Of a stretch of 64,000 nucleotides of DNA, positions 1-9,807 are shown piece after piece. Location of the stretch: positions 2,207,501 through 2,271,500 of the forward strand of contig NZ_CP022985.1 of assembly GCF_003425985.1 (NCBI RefSeq). Reading direction: 5' to 3'. The notes beneath the pieces are model-generated. The model saw only the letters and a program-made list of their open reading frames with translations. It was not told the DNA's origin and made no database searches. Position numbers and translations under genes: made by a program. The DNA comes from Mariniflexile sp. TRM1-10. Its GTDB lineage: Bacteria > Bacteroidota > Bacteroidia > Flavobacteriales > Flavobacteriaceae. The number at the start of each line of letters is the position of its first letter. Position 1 is the first letter of the stretch.

Positions 1-73
1 TAAAAAGCAACCCCCATAAACGGTATAAGTAATGGGTGGAAAATAAACGAGATGCTTTTTAAAATTCTATCCA
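1..73. other. Region downstream of rpoN with long inverted repeat
   Basis: The stretch after the rpoN stop codon holds an inverted repeat: TAAAAAGCA at 1-9 pairs with TGCTTTTTA at 53-61. A smaller inner pairing (CCCCCAT near 11 with ATGGGTGG near 32) lies inside it. Read on the minus strand it ends in a T run at the window edge, so it could be the rpoN terminator. The loop is long, and the neighbouring sequence is missing, so this is only a suggestion. Confidence 0.3.
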
Positions 74-1534
74 TTATATTTTTTTTCGTAATCGGGCTAC
101 AGGAACATCTAATTGTTCTCTGTATTTAGCAACAGTACGTCGTGCTATAGGGTAGCCTTTCTCTTTTAAAATCAAAGCCAAAGTTTCATCGGTTAAAGGT
201 TTTCTCTTATCTTCTTCTTCAATAACAGTTTCTAAAATTTTCTTTATTTCTCTTGTTGAAACATCTTCACCTTGATCGTTTTTCATTGATTCTGAAAAGA
301 ACTCTTTAATCAATTTGGTTCCATAAGGAGTGTCAACATATTTACTATTGGCAACTCTTGAAACGGTAGAGACATCCATAGAAATTTCATCGGCTATATC
401 TTTTAGAATCATCGGTTTTAAGTTGCGTTCATCGCCTGTTAAAAAATACTCTTCCTGATAGTTCATAATGGCACTCATGGTAATGAATAAGGTTTGTTGG
501 CGCTGTTTGATAGCTTCAATAAACCATTTCGCGGCATCTAGCTTTTGTTTTATAAAAATAACGGCATCTTTTTGGGACTTCGATTTGTCTTTCGACTCTT
601 TATAACCTTTAAGCATGTTGTTATATTCTCTAGATACATGAAGTTCGGGAGCATTGCGCCCATTAAGCGTTAATTCTAATTCGCCATCAACTATTTTAAT
701 GGCAAAATCTGGAACTACGTGCTCTACAATTCTATTATTGCCTGCATAAGACCCACCGGGTTTTGGATTTAAATGTTCAATTTCGTGAATGGCATCTTTT
801 AATTGAATTTCTGAAATATCAAACTTTTGAATAAGTTTATCGTAATGCTTCTTAGTGAATTGCTCGAATGCAGTATCAATAATTTCAATAGCCAATTCGG
901 TATCGGGCGTTTTTTCTTTTCTATGCAGTTGAATGCTTAAGCATTCTTGTAAATTTCTAGCACCAACACCTGCAGGATCCAACTGATGTACAATTTTAAG
1001 AACTTTACCTATTTTTTCTTCGGTAGTATAAACACTTTGTGTAAAGGCCAGATCGTCCATGATGTCAGATAGAGAACGACGTATATAACCGCTTTCATCA
1101 ACGCTACCAACTAAAAACTCAGCGATTTCGTACTCTTCGTCATCTAACCTATAGGTATTCAACTGATTTATTAAATGCTGTGTAAATGAGGTTCCTGCGG
1201 CATAAGGCATCGTTTTTTCTTCGTCGTCACTGCTATAATTATTGGCCTGGGTACGGTAATCTGGAATTTCGTCATCACTCAGATATTCATCCACATTAAT
1301 GTCATCGTCCCCAATAGATTCGCTATCATTAAAATCGTCATTTGAATTGTCCAAATCAGAATCAAAATCGTTTTCTAATTCTTCTTTACCGGCTTCTAAT
1401 GCAGGGTTTTCTTCTAATTCTTGTTTTAAACGTTGCTCAAATGCTTGCGTAGGCAACTGTATCAATTTCATTAACTGAATTTGTTGCGGTGACAGCTTTT
1501 GTGATAATTTGAATTGTAAATGTTGTTTGAGCAT
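74..1534 (-). CDS. rpoN: RNA polymerase sigma-54 factor RpoN
   Basis: Alternative sigma factor that directs RNA polymerase to -24/-12 promoters and needs an AAA+ activator to open them. The 486-residue length is normal. The Gln/Leu-rich region I is at residues 1-45 (KLSPQQIQLMKLIQLP), followed by a strongly acidic region II (about 46-110), the core-binding domain, a helix-turn-helix segment (DISMDVSTVSRVANSKY) and the C-terminal RpoN box (ARRTVAKYRE), all intact. It lies 70 bp downstream of asnS on the same strand and is probably cotranscribed with it, an arrangement usual in Flavobacteriia. No enhancer-binding activator gene is in the window. Confidence 0.96.
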   Translation of the reverse strand: MLKQHLQFKLSQKLSPQQIQLMKLIQLPTQAFEQRLKQELEENPALEAGKEELENDFDSDLDNSNDDFNDSESIGDDDINVDEYLSDDEIPDYRTQANNYSSDDEEKTMPYAAGTSFTQHLINQLNTYRLDDEEYEIAEFLVGSVDESGYIRRSLSDIMDDLAFTQSVYTTEEKIGKVLKIVHQLDPAGVGARNLQECLSIQLHRKEKTPDTELAIEIIDTAFEQFTKKHYDKLIQKFDISEIQLKDAIHEIEHLNPKPGGSYAGNNRIVEHVVPDFAIKIVDGELELTLNGRNAPELHVSREYNNMLKGYKESKDKSKSQKDAVIFIKQKLDAAKWFIEAIKQRQQTLFITMSAIMNYQEEYFLTGDERNLKPMILKDIADEISMDVSTVSRVANSKYVDTPYGTKLIKEFFSESMKNDQGEDVSTREIKKILETVIEEEDKRKPLTDETLALILKEKGYPIARRTVAKYREQLDVPVARLRKKI

Positions 1535-1604
1535 ACTTCGATTTGGTTTAAAATAATAGTAAAATAACTTTTTTACTAATTTGTTACCAAGATACTAATG
1601 TTTT

Positions 1605-3038
1605 TTAAAATTCGGCGTTTTGTGGTGTTCTTGGAAACGGAATAACGTCTCTAATATTGCTCATGCCTGTAGCAAACATTACCAAACGTTCAAATCCAAG
1701 ACCAAAACCGGCATGAACAGCGGTACCAAACTTGCGTAAGTCTAAATACCACCAAAGTTCTTCTTCAGGAATATTGATGGCTGCCATTTTTTGTTTCAGA
1801 ACCTCTAAACGTTCTTCACGTTGTGCTCCACCCACAATTTCGCCAATACCAGGGAATAAAATGTCCATAGCGCGAACTGTTTTTCCATCGTCATTCAAAC
1901 GCATATAAAACGCTTTGATGTTTGCAGGATAGTCGAACAAAATAACAGGACATTTAAAGTGTTTTTCAACAAGAAAGCGTTCGTGTTCACTTTGTAAATC
2001 GGTTCCCCATTCTTTAATAATATACTTAAATTTCTTTTTCTTATTTGGGCTGCTGTCTCTAAGAATATCAATGGCTTCGGTGTAACTTACGCGTTTAAAA
2101 TTATTATCGGTTACAAAATTTAACTTTTCAATTAAACCCATCTCTTGACGCTCATTTTGTGGTTTGGTTTTATCTTCGTCCTGCAAACGAGCGTCTAAAA
2201 ATTCTAAATCTTCACGATTGTTTTTAAGAATATATTTTAGCACAAATTTCATAAAATCTTCGGCTAAATCCATATTACCAGCTAAATCCATAAAAGCGAC
2301 TTCGGGTTCTATCATCCAAAATTCGGCTAAATGGCGTGAGGTGTTTGAGTTTTCAGCCCTAAAAGTAGGTCCAAAAGTATAAACCTTTCCTAAAGACATG
2401 GCATAGGTCTCGGCTTCTAATTGCCCAGAAACGGTTAAATTGGTTTCTTTTCCAAAGAAATCTTTAGAATAATCTACATGACCTTCTTCATTTAAGGGTG
2501 GTTTTTTTGCATCGAGATTGGTGACTCTAAACATTTCACCCGCGCCTTCAGCATCACTACCTGTTATAATTGGCGTGTGCACATAGTAGAACCCATTATC
2601 ATTAAAATATTTATGAATAGCAAACGATAAGGCAGAACGCAAACGCATCACAGCACTGAAGGTGTTGGTTCGGGTACGTAAATGGGCGTTTTCCCTTAAA
2701 AATTCAAAAGAATGTTTTTTAGGTTGAATGGGGTAGGTTTCGGGGTCTGAATCTCCTAAAATTTTTATGTCTTTGACTTGAATCTCTACTTTTTGCCCTT
2801 TGCCTTGGCTTTCTACTAAGTCGCCTTTAATATGTATGGCTGCACCTGTTGTAATCCGTTTTAAAAGTGCTTCGTCTAAGGTTTCAAAATCGACAACACA
2901 TTGTATATTATTGATTGTAGAACCATCGTTTAAAGCGATAAATCGATTTGCTCTAAAGGTTCTAACCCATCCTTTTATATCAACTTCAGAACTAACAAAA
3001 TCTTGTGACAATAATTCCGAAATAGTACGTGATTTCAT
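1605..3038 (-). CDS. asnS: Asparagine--tRNA ligase
   Basis: Cytoplasmic class IIb aminoacyl-tRNA synthetase that charges tRNA-Asn. The N-terminal OB-fold anticodon-binding domain spans about residues 15-105 ([20 protein letters not shown]). The class II catalytic core follows, with motif 2 ([21 protein letters not shown] begins near 227) and the motif 3 region ([15 protein letters not shown]) near the C-terminus. The length of 477 is usual. The ATG at 3038 starts just before the OB fold, with no upstream alternative. A heptamer repeat and palindrome lie in the 70-bp gap separating it from the exporter gene upstream. Confidence 0.97.
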   Translation of the reverse strand: MKSRTISELLSQDFVSSEVDIKGWVRTFRANRFIALNDGSTINNIQCVVDFETLDEALLKRITTGAAIHIKGDLVESQGKGQKVEIQVKDIKILGDSDPETYPIQPKKHSFEFLRENAHLRTRTNTFSAVMRLRSALSFAIHKYFNDNGFYYVHTPIITGSDAEGAGEMFRVTNLDAKKPPLNEEGHVDYSKDFFGKETNLTVSGQLEAETYAMSLGKVYTFGPTFRAENSNTSRHLAEFWMIEPEVAFMDLAGNMDLAEDFMKFVLKYILKNNREDLEFLDARLQDEDKTKPQNERQEMGLIEKLNFVTDNNFKRVSYTEAIDILRDSSPNKKKKFKYIIKEWGTDLQSEHERFLVEKHFKCPVILFDYPANIKAFYMRLNDDGKTVRAMDILFPGIGEIVGGAQREERLEVLKQKMAAINIPEEELWWYLDLRKFGTAVHAGFGLGFERLVMFATGMSNIRDVIPFPRTPQNAEF

Positions 3039-3070
3039 ATGCTTTAAAATTTTTAATGTAAATATAGAAA

Positions 3071-3101
3071 ATTCTAAATTCTGAATTCTGAATTCAGAAT
3101 T
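3071..3101. repeat. Degenerate heptamer tract (ATTCTGA)n with palindrome
   Basis: Four consecutive 7-nt units (ATTCTAA, ATTCTGA, ATTCTGA, ATTCAGA) run from 3071 to 3098. The last units form a perfect 18-bp palindrome at 3084-3101 (AATTCTGAATTCAGAATT). It lies between the stop codon of the exporter gene and the start of asnS, and could fold in the exporter transcript. The same heptamer recurs inside the deacetylase gene at 18457-18484. Confidence 0.75.
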
Positions 3102-3108
3102 TTTTAGA

Positions 3109-5496
3109 CTAATCGGTTTCGTCTTCCTCTGGAATAATATTTATGGCTGGTTCTCTTAATACTTCTTTATTGGCAATACTGCGTTCTAACGACAACAGTA
3201 AGGAAGGAAGTAAAAGCAAGTTAGATAACATAGCGAATAGCAAAGTTGCCGAAACCAATGCTCCTAAAGCTACTGTGCCACCAAAATCAGAGATGGTGAA
3301 TACCGAAAAGCCAAAGAACAGTACGATAGACGTGTAAAACATACTTACTCCCGTTTCGCGCAAAGCTCCATAAACAGATGTTTTAATTTTCCAGTTGTTT
3401 GCCTGTAGTTCTTGCCTGTATTTTGCCAAAAAGTGAATGGTATCATCTACCGAAATTCCAAAGGCGATACTAAACACCAAAATGGTTGAAGGTTTAATAG
3501 GAACACCCAAATAGCCCATAAGGCCTGCGGTTACCAACAGCGGAATAAGATTAGGTATTAACGAAACAATTATCATACGCCCAGACCTAAACATATATGC
3601 CATAAACAGCGCTATTAGAAGGATAGCAAGCGATAAAGAAATAGCTAAGTTTTTAACCAGATAGGCTGTGCCTTTTTGAAATACCAAGGCTTTACCCGTC
3701 ATAGTAACGGTGTATTGTTCTTTAGGGAAAAGTTTGTTTATCTTGGTTTGAATGTCTTCTTCAATGCGTTCCATTTTATCAGTTCCAATATCTTTCATAA
3801 AGGTTGTGATGCGGGCATATTGACCTGTACTATCAACAAAATTTTTGAGTAAATCGACGTCCGATGTCGAGTTTTTTGCATACGATAATATAAAGCTATT
3901 TTCTTGCGATGTAGGCAGTTGGTAAAAATTAGGGTTACCGTTGTAATAGGCTTGTTTGGAATATTTAACCAAATCGACCACCGAAATGGGTTTTGATAAT
4001 TCGGGTATGTCGTTAATTAATTCCTGAAGCTCGTCCATACGCCTTAGTGTCGAAAGTTTCATAACACCTTGTTTGCGTTTGGTGTCAATCATGAACTCTA
4101 AAGGCATGATGCCGTTAAATTCATCTTCAAAAAAACGGATATCATTAACAAATTCAGAATCTTGAGGCATGTCTTCAATTAAACTACCCGAAATTTTTAT
4201 TTGATAGATGCCAATAATACTTACGATCAATAAAACTAAGGCTACCGAGTAAATGGCTATACGCTCGTGTTTTACCATGCGCTCCATCCAGTTCACAAAA
4301 CCGCCAATCCAACGTTTGTTTAGGTGTTCTAAATGCCTGTCTTTAGGAAAAGGTAAAAATGTGTAGATAATAGGAATAATTAGCAAACACAATACAAAAA
4401 TTGAGAGGATACTTAAAGAAGCTACAATACCAAACTCTTTTAAAAGTGTACTTTCAGTGAAAATAAACGTGGCAAAACCAGAAGCTGTGGTCACATTGGT
4501 CATTAAAGTCGCATTACCAATTTTTGTGATAACACGCTGTAACGATTTTACTTTATTACCATGCAGTTTTACTTCGTGTTGGTATTTGTTAATTAAAAAG
4601 ATACAGTTTGGAATACCTATAACAATAATTAATGGCGGAATAAGAGCGGTTAAAACCGTTATTTCGTAGTTTAAGGCGCCAATAATGCCTAAGGTCCACA
4701 TAACTCCAATACATACAACTATCAATGAAATGAACGTGGCTCTAAACGACCTAAAAAAGAAAAAGAAAATAAGGGAGGTTACCAATAAAGCAGCCAAAAC
4801 AAACCAGACAATTTCATCAATTATTAGTTGGGCATTTAACGTTCTAATATAAGGCATGCCCGAAATGCGAACATCTAAATTTGTAGCTGTCTCAAAATCT
4901 TCAATCTTTGGCACTAATTCATTAATTATAAAATCTTTCCTAGCCGATGTGTTAACAATGGCCTTGTCAAGATAAATAATGGTTCTTATGGTTTTTGTTT
5001 TCTTATTGAATAAGAAATTATCGTAAAAAGGGTATTTATTGAAAAGTTCGTCCTTAAGTTCATTTATTTGAACTAAGGAAGTGATAGAATCTTTAATAAA
5101 TGGTTTTAAGCTAAACTTTTGATGGAGCGTATCTTTTACGAGTTTTTGAAGGTCTTTAACAGAGATAACCGTTTCTACTTCATCATATTTTTTAAAACTA
5201 TCTGCTAATTTATTCCAAGCATTTAGCTTATCAGCCGATAATAAAGAGCTGTCTTTTACACCAATTATAACAAGGTTTCCTTCTTCTCCAAAGGTTTTTA
5301 AAAAGTTGTTATAAGTAATATTTACTTCATGATCATCCGGCAGCAGGTTCGCTTCGGTATTGGAAAAACGCATATTTTTCCATTGCGTGCTGAACAAAAT
5401 GGTTATAATAATAATAGTAACAAGAATGCCTATTTTATTACGTAAAATTAACCTTGCGATAACGTCCCAAAAATCTTTGGTAAAAAGTTTTAACAT
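3109..5496 (-). CDS. RND/MMPL superfamily transporter
   Basis: Inner-membrane exporter of the resistance-nodulation-division superfamily, in the single-subunit MMPL/hydrophobe-exporter style. The 795 residues show the duplicated RND plan: TM1 at about 18-37, a large periplasmic loop (40-225), a TM bundle (about 228-400), then TM7 near 415, a second loop and a second TM bundle (about 615-770). A sterol-sensing-like conserved stretch is visible ([20 protein letters not shown]), including the paired Asp expected in the proton relay. The substrate cannot be told from sequence, and no membrane-fusion protein or outer-membrane factor is adjacent. A -7 box (TACCTTTG) at 5516-5523 gives it its own promoter. 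Confidence 0.88.
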   Translation of the reverse strand: MLKLFTKDFWDVIARLILRNKIGILVTIIIITILFSTQWKNMRFSNTEANLLPDDHEVNITYNNFLKTFGEEGNLVIIGVKDSSLLSADKLNAWNKLADSFKKYDEVETVISVKDLQKLVKDTLHQKFSLKPFIKDSITSLVQINELKDELFNKYPFYDNFLFNKKTKTIRTIIYLDKAIVNTSARKDFIINELVPKIEDFETATNLDVRISGMPYIRTLNAQLIIDEIVWFVLAALLVTSLIFFFFFRSFRATFISLIVVCIGVMWTLGIIGALNYEITVLTALIPPLIIVIGIPNCIFLINKYQHEVKLHGNKVKSLQRVITKIGNATLMTNVTTASGFATFIFTESTLLKEFGIVASLSILSIFVLCLLIIPIIYTFLPFPKDRHLEHLNKRWIGGFVNWMERMVKHERIAIYSVALVLLIVSIIGIYQIKISGSLIEDMPQDSEFVNDIRFFEDEFNGIMPLEFMIDTKRKQGVMKLSTLRRMDELQELINDIPELSKPISVVDLVKYSKQAYYNGNPNFYQLPTSQENSFILSYAKNSTSDVDLLKNFVDSTGQYARITTFMKDIGTDKMERIEEDIQTKINKLFPKEQYTVTMTGKALVFQKGTAYLVKNLAISLSLAILLIALFMAYMFRSGRMIIVSLIPNLIPLLVTAGLMGYLGVPIKPSTILVFSIAFGISVDDTIHFLAKYRQELQANNWKIKTSVYGALRETGVSMFYTSIVLFFGFSVFTISDFGGTVALGALVSATLLFAMLSNLLLLPSLLLSLERSIANKEVLREPAINIIPEEDETD

Positions 5497-5515
5497 GCCT
5501 AAAATAAAAGTTGCG

Positions 5516-5523
5516 CAAAGGTA
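5516..5523 (-). promoter_or_regulatory. Probable -7 box for RND exporter
   Basis: The minus strand reads TACCTTTGC, matching the Bacteroidota -7 consensus TAnnTTTG, 20 bp before the exporter ATG. No well-spaced TTG (-33) element is present, so support is moderate. Confidence 0.45.
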
Positions 5524-5547
5524 GAAAAAATGAGGGTATTACCTCAT
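5524..5547 (-). terminator. Intrinsic terminator of the DUF5686-like gene
   Basis: The minus strand reads ATGAGG-taatac-CCTCAT followed by TTTTTTC. The hairpin overlaps the stop codon of the upstream barrel gene and ends just before the exporter promoter, so the two genes are probably separate transcription units. Confidence 0.55.
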
Positions 5548-6815
5548 AAAGTCAAGTTAAATGTAAACTTAAAAGCAACATTGTCACCAATTTCAGGTAG
5601 GTGGTAAGCACCATAGCGATACGTAAAGCTTAATCCGAATCCGAAAAGTAATTTGTTAATTTCGAAACCCGATTCGGTATAACCTTTTTTAAGCGAACCA
5701 AAAGTGACGTTTTGGTGTTTTTCCGGTTGCTTCGTGTCGCCAATGGCATAACGGGTAATCAAAACCATTTGCGGCTTATAACGCTCTGAAATATTAAAGG
5801 GCTTAAGGAAATGTTTAAAGTGTAGTGTTGCAAACCTATCAGAAAAAAATTCATTAAAAAACATGGTTTCAAAACTATTGGTGCCTGCAACCGAAAAACG
5901 TTGCATAATGGTTTCTTTATTAATATTATTAGGGTAGGCGTGGTATAAATGGGTTAACGGAATATCTCCTTTTGCTATTCCTGCAACTAAAGTAATCTCA
6001 GAAAGATTGCCATCTTTTTTGCCAATTTGATAAATCGTTTTAAAGTCTAATTTTGAAAAACTTAAGTCGCTATTAAATACATCGTTAAAGCTTTTTGTGT
6101 ATTGTATAGTAACTAGTGGAAACTCATTTTTAATGTCTTTTAACCTTGTTTCTGAAACATTGGAACTTTTAAAAGGACTCCATTGTAATGCAAATTTTGC
6201 AAAGCTTAAGTCAAAAGTATTTAAGACACCATTATCAGTTATATATCCGTAATTATAAGTGGGGTCAATATTGCTTACTGAAAATTCTACTTCGGTGTTT
6301 AAGTTGTTTGAGATTTGATGCTCGAATGCTATAGCCTTTGTGATGTGTTTATGGAATAAATCGATGTTAAGTAAACGGGGTTCAAATAATTGAAAAAAAC
6401 GTTTATCAGTTAAAAATTTGGTGCTTCCGGTTTCTTCTAAGTCGTCGGTATAGGTAAGTGTCATCCAAGTATTGGTTTCTTTGTCTAAATGAAAACTACT
6501 GCCAATACTGTATTTAAAACGGTGGTCTCTAAACCCATAAACCCCGTAGCCATTCATTTTTATTTTTTTTGAAAACGCATCGTTTGTAATACCACCAATT
6601 CCTGTTCGCACACCTTCATATTGATTGTATTTTATAAGATACTTTAAGTCGAAATTGAAATATTTTGTGGGAATGTATCCGTTGCTAAGAGCTTTTGCAA
6701 AGGCGCTTTTTTTAATAGAATCCTGAGCGGTTTCTAAATAGGTTTCATGACTGGATTGTGCTTGAAATATTGTAGCATACAAAGTAAAAAAGAAGAAGAT
6801 ACAATATTTATACAT
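5544..6815 (-). CDS. Outer-membrane beta-barrel protein, DUF5686-like, barrel only
   Basis: Predicted outer-membrane protein of 423 residues with a signal peptide at about 1-19 (ending FQAQ). The body is rich in alternating aromatic/polar strands and ends in FKFTFNLTL, a barrel-type C-terminus. It resembles the C-terminal part of Bacteroidota DUF5686 proteins (GIGGITNDAFSKKIKMNGYG; YGFRDHRFKYSIG). Full family members are usually about 800 residues, with an N-terminal carboxypeptidase-regulatory-like domain that is absent here. Either this is a natural short paralogue or an ancient truncation; the intact signal peptide favours a functional short form. The role of DUF5686 is not established. 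Confidence 0.7.
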   Translation of the reverse strand: MYKYCIFFFFTLYATIFQAQSSHETYLETAQDSIKKSAFAKALSNGYIPTKYFNFDLKYLIKYNQYEGVRTGIGGITNDAFSKKIKMNGYGVYGFRDHRFKYSIGSSFHLDKETNTWMTLTYTDDLEETGSTKFLTDKRFFQLFEPRLLNIDLFHKHITKAIAFEHQISNNLNTEVEFSVSNIDPTYNYGYITDNGVLNTFDLSFAKFALQWSPFKSSNVSETRLKDIKNEFPLVTIQYTKSFNDVFNSDLSFSKLDFKTIYQIGKKDGNLSEITLVAGIAKGDIPLTHLYHAYPNNINKETIMQRFSVAGTNSFETMFFNEFFSDRFATLHFKHFLKPFNISERYKPQMVLITRYAIGDTKQPEKHQNVTFGSLKKGYTESGFEINKLLFGFGLSFTYRYGAYHLPEIGDNVAFKFTFNLTL

Positions 6816-6841
6816 AGGAATAATGCAAAAGCTATAGTTTG

Positions 6842-6868
6842 TAAAAAAAGCGACTTGTTAGTCGCTTT
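6842..6868 (-). terminator. Intrinsic terminator of pyrH-frr transcript
   Basis: Minus-strand hairpin AAAGCGACT-aaca-AGTCGCTTT followed by seven T. It lies beyond MITE copy A, downstream of frr, and 26 bp before the next start codon. Confidence 0.8.
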
Positions 6869-6873
6869 AAAAT

Positions 6874-7035
6874 AAATTCGTTTAAACTTTTTTGATTGAA
6901 ACAAAAATTAGTCATTTTATATTCGGTTGAAGGCTTTTTTGAGTTGCATAGCAGGGCTATGGAAGAATGAAAAGACAAAAAAGCGAGTGCAAAAAGACCA
7001 TTTTTTAATCAATTGTGAAAAGTTTAAACGAGTTC
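6874..7035. mobile_element. MITE-like element, copy A (162 bp)
   Basis: Imperfect palindrome with terminal inverted repeats (left AAATTCGTTTAAACTTTT, right end complementary to GAACTCGTTTAAACTTTT). It is flanked by 3-bp direct repeats AAT (6871-6873 and 7036-7038), and the right duplication overlaps the first base of the frr stop codon. The interior (TTGCATAGCAGGGCTATGG) is a central hairpin shared with copies B and C. It encodes no protein, and small reading frames across it are by-products. Confidence 0.8.
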
Positions 7036-7037
7036 AA

Positions 7038-7595
7038 TTATACAGTCATAATTTCCTTTTCTTTGGTCTCGAAAAGGTCATCAATCTTTTTAACGTATTT
7101 ATCTGTTAAATGTTGTACATCTACTTCGGCGTTCTTTTTTAGGTCTTCAGAAACGTCGTCTAATTTTTTAATCTCGTTGTTGGCGTCTTTTCTAGCAGAA
7201 CGAACCCCTATTTTAGCGTCTTCAGCTTCAGCTTTGGCTTGTTTTGCCAAATCACGTCGACGTTCTTCAGTTAAAGGTGGTACATTAATGATGATGGTAT
7301 CGCCATTGTTCATTGGGTTGAAACCAAGATTTGCAATTTGAATGCCTTTTTCAATTTCTTGAAGCATCTTTTTTTCCCAAGGCTGTACTGTAATAGTTCT
7401 ACCATCGGGGGTGTTTACATTAGCAACTTGGGTTAAGGGTGTTTGGGCACCATAATAATTAACCATAACACTTCCAAGCATCGCAGGACTTGCTTTTCCC
7501 GCTCTAATATTAACAAATTGCTTTTCTAAATGCTTGATGGCACTATCCATTGCTTCTTTTGCAGTGTCTAATATAAATTGTATGTCTTCATTCAT
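7038..7595 (-). CDS. frr: Ribosome recycling factor
   Basis: Cytoplasmic factor that, with EF-G, splits post-termination ribosomes. The 185-residue length is standard. The three-helix-bundle signature regions are present: the N-terminal IRAGKASPAMLG stretch, the central LTQVANVNTPDGRTITVQPW domain II, and the C-terminal PPLTEERRRDLAKQAK helix. It follows pyrH with a 42-bp gap, the common pyrH-frr pairing. A MITE copy is inserted exactly at its stop codon without changing the protein. Confidence 0.97.
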   Translation of the reverse strand: MNEDIQFILDTAKEAMDSAIKHLEKQFVNIRAGKASPAMLGSVMVNYYGAQTPLTQVANVNTPDGRTITVQPWEKKMLQEIEKGIQIANLGFNPMNNGDTIIINVPPLTEERRRDLAKQAKAEAEDAKIGVRSARKDANNEIKKLDDVSEDLKKNAEVDVQHLTDKYVKKIDDLFETKEKEIMTV

Positions 7596-7637
7596 AACAT
7601 TATTTTTTCAATCAATTACTCAAAAATTACGCCAAAT

Positions 7638-8345
7638 TTAGAGGTTTACTTCGGTACCTACTTTTTCGCCAGAAACAACTTTTAGTAAGTTGCCCTTTTT
7701 ATTCATATCAAATACTATTATTGGAAGTTGGTTTTCCTGACTAAGCGTAAAAGCCGTGGTGTCCATTACTTTTAAGCCTTTTCGCAACACATCATCAAAC
7801 GATATAAAATTGAATTTAATCGCTTTAGCATCTTTTTCTGGGTCTACATTATAAATACCATCAACACGTGTTCCTTTTAAAATAACATCGGCTTCAATTT
7901 CGATAGCACGTAAAACGGCTGCAGAATCGGTAGTAAAATAAGGATTTCCGGTGCCACCACCAAAAATAACAACACGTCCTTTTTCTAAGTGTCGCATGGC
8001 TTTGCGTCTAATAAAGGGTTCTGCAACTTGGTTAATATGCACAGCAGATTGTAAACGTGTTGGTAATCCAGCATCTTCTAAGGCACTTTGTAAAGCTAAG
8101 CCGTTTATAACGGTTGCTAGCATACCCATATGGTCGCCTTGTACGCGATCCATACCATTGCTTGCTCCAGCTACACCTCTAAAAATATTACCTCCACCAA
8201 TGACTATGGCGACTTCTACGCCTTTATCGGTAATGGCTTTAATGTCTTGTGCATATTCGGATAAACGTTCTGGATCGATACCATATTGGCGATCTCCCAT
8301 TAGGGCTTCACCAGATAGTTTTAAAAGAATTCTTTTATATTTCAT
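7638..8345 (-). CDS. pyrH: Uridylate (UMP) kinase
   Basis: Phosphorylates UMP to UDP in pyrimidine nucleotide synthesis; bacterial hexameric amino-acid-kinase fold. The 235 residues contain the phosphate-binding [10 protein letters not shown], the glycine loop [10 protein letters not shown], the [16 protein letters not shown] helix and the nucleotide-binding [16 protein letters not shown]. It stands between tsf and frr as in most Bacteroidota. A -7 box at 8455-8462 suggests that it starts its own transcript with a leader of about 100 nt. Confidence 0.97.
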   Translation of the reverse strand: MKYKRILLKLSGEALMGDRQYGIDPERLSEYAQDIKAITDKGVEVAIVIGGGNIFRGVAGASNGMDRVQGDHMGMLATVINGLALQSALEDAGLPTRLQSAVHINQVAEPFIRRKAMRHLEKGRVVIFGGGTGNPYFTTDSAAVLRAIEIEADVILKGTRVDGIYNVDPEKDAKAIKFNFISFDDVLRKGLKVMDTTAFTLSQENQLPIIVFDMNKKGNLLKVVSGEKVGTEVNL

Positions 8346-8454
8346 CTGTAATTTTTATTGCTTATAAAGGTCAGATGCAATTCGCAAATTAACTATTTAG
8401 TTGTTTTCACAATATTATTAGTTGCTTATTACATCTTAATTTTTGAAAGTTCAG

Positions 8455-8462
8455 CAAATATA
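8455..8462 (-). promoter_or_regulatory. Probable -7 box for pyrH-frr
   Basis: The minus strand reads TATATTTGC, a full TAnnTTTG match, about 110 bp upstream of the pyrH ATG. A correctly spaced TTG is not evident because MITE copy B begins shortly upstream. Confidence 0.5.
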
Positions 8463-8497
8463 AACAATATCTTAAATTGCTAAAGCGGAATTTTTAT

Positions 8498-8658
8498 GAA
8501 GTGGCTTAAACTTTTTCGATTGAAGCGAAAATCAGTCATTTTTTTGTCCAATCGAAGTCTTTTTAGAGTTGCATAGCATTGCTACGGAAAGAAAAAAAGA
8601 CATAGAGTGGGCAAAAAGGGCGGTTTTTTAGCCAATTGGAAAAAATTTAAACCACTTC
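8498..8658. mobile_element. MITE-like element, copy B (161 bp)
   Basis: Begins GAAGTGGCTTAAACTTTTTC and ends with the near-exact complement (GTTTAAACCACTTC-like end, 8645-8658). It is flanked by TAT duplications at 8495-8497 and 8659-8661. The interior contains TTGCATAGCATTGCTACGG, the central hairpin that is almost identical in copy C. Copies B and C are the closest pair, implying recent spread. Confidence 0.85.
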
Positions 8659-8661
8659 TAT

Positions 8662-8700
8662 AAAAAAAACCACTACCTGATATAGTGTAGTGGTTTTTTT
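8662..8700. terminator. Bidirectional terminator downstream of tsf
   Basis: Stem CCACTAC (8670-8676) with GTAGTGG (8687-8693), flanked by A8 on the left and T8 on the right. It therefore gives a hairpin plus T run on both strands. On the minus strand it ends the rpsB-tsf transcript. Confidence 0.8.
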
Positions 8701-8748
8701 GAAAATTTTATTGTTTTATTAGATTTTCATTTCCTGAAAAAATGAAAA

Positions 8749-9723
8749 TTATCCTAAAGCAACACGTTTAAATCCTGAAATAGCAACATCTCCGTAAGAT
8801 GCAACATATTTAGCAACATTTATTTTATCATCTTTAATAAAGTTTTGATCTAATAAACATTGTTCTTGGTCTAAAGTAGTGTTATCTGAAATGAAACGTT
8901 CAATTTTACCTGGTAAAATTTTGTCCCAAATTTGTTCTGGTTTACCTTCTGCTTTTAATTGAGCTTTTGCTTCTTCTTCTGCTTTAGCTAATACCTCTGG
9001 CGTTAATTGTGCCATAGAAATATATTGAGGTACGTTTTTAAGTGTTTTACCTAAACGCGCTAATTCTTCGTTGTCTTTTTCAATAACAGCAATTCTTGCC
9101 TCTAATTCTGAAGCAATAAAAGCAGGATCGAAATCTTTGTAAGATAATGTAGAAGCTCCCATAGAAGCTACTTGCATAGCAACGTCTTTTGCTAATGTTT
9201 CAGCATTTTTCACATTAGCCGTTAAACCTACTAAAGCAGCAATCTTGTTAATATGAACATAGCTACCAACATAAGGTGCTTCTAATTTTTCAAAAGCATT
9301 GATATCTAATTTCTCACCAATAACACCAGTTTGCTCAATTAATTTATCAGCAACTGTCATCCCACCAAAATCGGCAGCTAAAAGCTCCTCTTTTGTGTTG
9401 TAGTTAAAAGCTAAATCTGCTAATTGGTTTGCTAAAGCAATAAAGTTTTCGTTTTTACCAACAAAGTCGGTTTCGCAACCTAAAACAATAGCAACACCTA
9501 CGGTATTGTCTGCATTGACTTTTGCAATGGCAGCACCTTCAGAAGACTCACGGTCTGCTCTGTTAGCAGCAACTTTTTGACCTTTTTTACGTAAAACTTC
9601 AATAGCTTTGTCGAAATTACCTTCAGCTTCAACTAAAGCTTTTTTACAATCCATCATTCCTGCACCAGTAGCTTGTCTTAATTTATTAACCTCAGCTGCT
9701 GTAATTTTTACTGTAGATTCCAT
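8749..9723 (-). CDS. tsf: Translation elongation factor Ts
   Basis: Guanine nucleotide exchange factor that regenerates EF-Tu-GTP. The N-terminal UBA-like domain (LRQATGAGMMDCKKAL, residues 14-29) and the TDFV core motif (ETDFVGKNENFIALA) that contacts EF-Tu are intact. At 324 residues it is longer than the enterobacterial protein, as expected for Bacteroidota, with an enlarged central coiled region. It follows rpsB by 84 bp; that gap holds a hairpin. Confidence 0.97.
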   Translation of the reverse strand: MESTVKITAAEVNKLRQATGAGMMDCKKALVEAEGNFDKAIEVLRKKGQKVAANRADRESSEGAAIAKVNADNTVGVAIVLGCETDFVGKNENFIALANQLADLAFNYNTKEELLAADFGGMTVADKLIEQTGVIGEKLDINAFEKLEAPYVGSYVHINKIAALVGLTANVKNAETLAKDVAMQVASMGASTLSYKDFDPAFIASELEARIAVIEKDNEELARLGKTLKNVPQYISMAQLTPEVLAKAEEEAKAQLKAEGKPEQIWDKILPGKIERFISDNTTLDQEQCLLDQNFIKDDKINVAKYVASYGDVAISGFKRVALG

Positions 9724-9742
9724 ATATTTTTAAAATTTAAAA

Positions 9743-9785
9743 AAGTCGTTCAAATATTCCTGTAAAGAAAATAATTAAACGACTT
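9743..9785 (-). promoter_or_regulatory. Intercistronic hairpin rpsB-tsf
   Basis: AAGTCGTT (9743-9750) pairs with AACGACTT (9778-9785) across a 27-nt AT-rich loop between the rpsB stop and the tsf start. There is no T run directly after it on the minus strand, so it is more likely a processing or attenuation structure than a strong terminator. Function is inferred only. Confidence 0.4.
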
Positions 9786-9807
9786 ATTTGTATTGTGAAA
9801 TTGTTAA

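Larger units (their letters stand above)
8346..8748. other. 403-bp gap between pyrH and tsf
   Basis: No gene is visible. The interval holds, from the pyrH side, a probable pyrH promoter (8455-8462), MITE copy B (8498-8658) with its TAT duplications, and the tsf terminator (8662-8700). The rest is AT-rich, with nothing recognisable. Confidence 0.8.

Noticed and set aside
6927..7341. Two plus-strand frames across MITE copy A and antisense frr
   Set aside because: Explained by the MITE sequence and by antisense of ribosome recycling factor.
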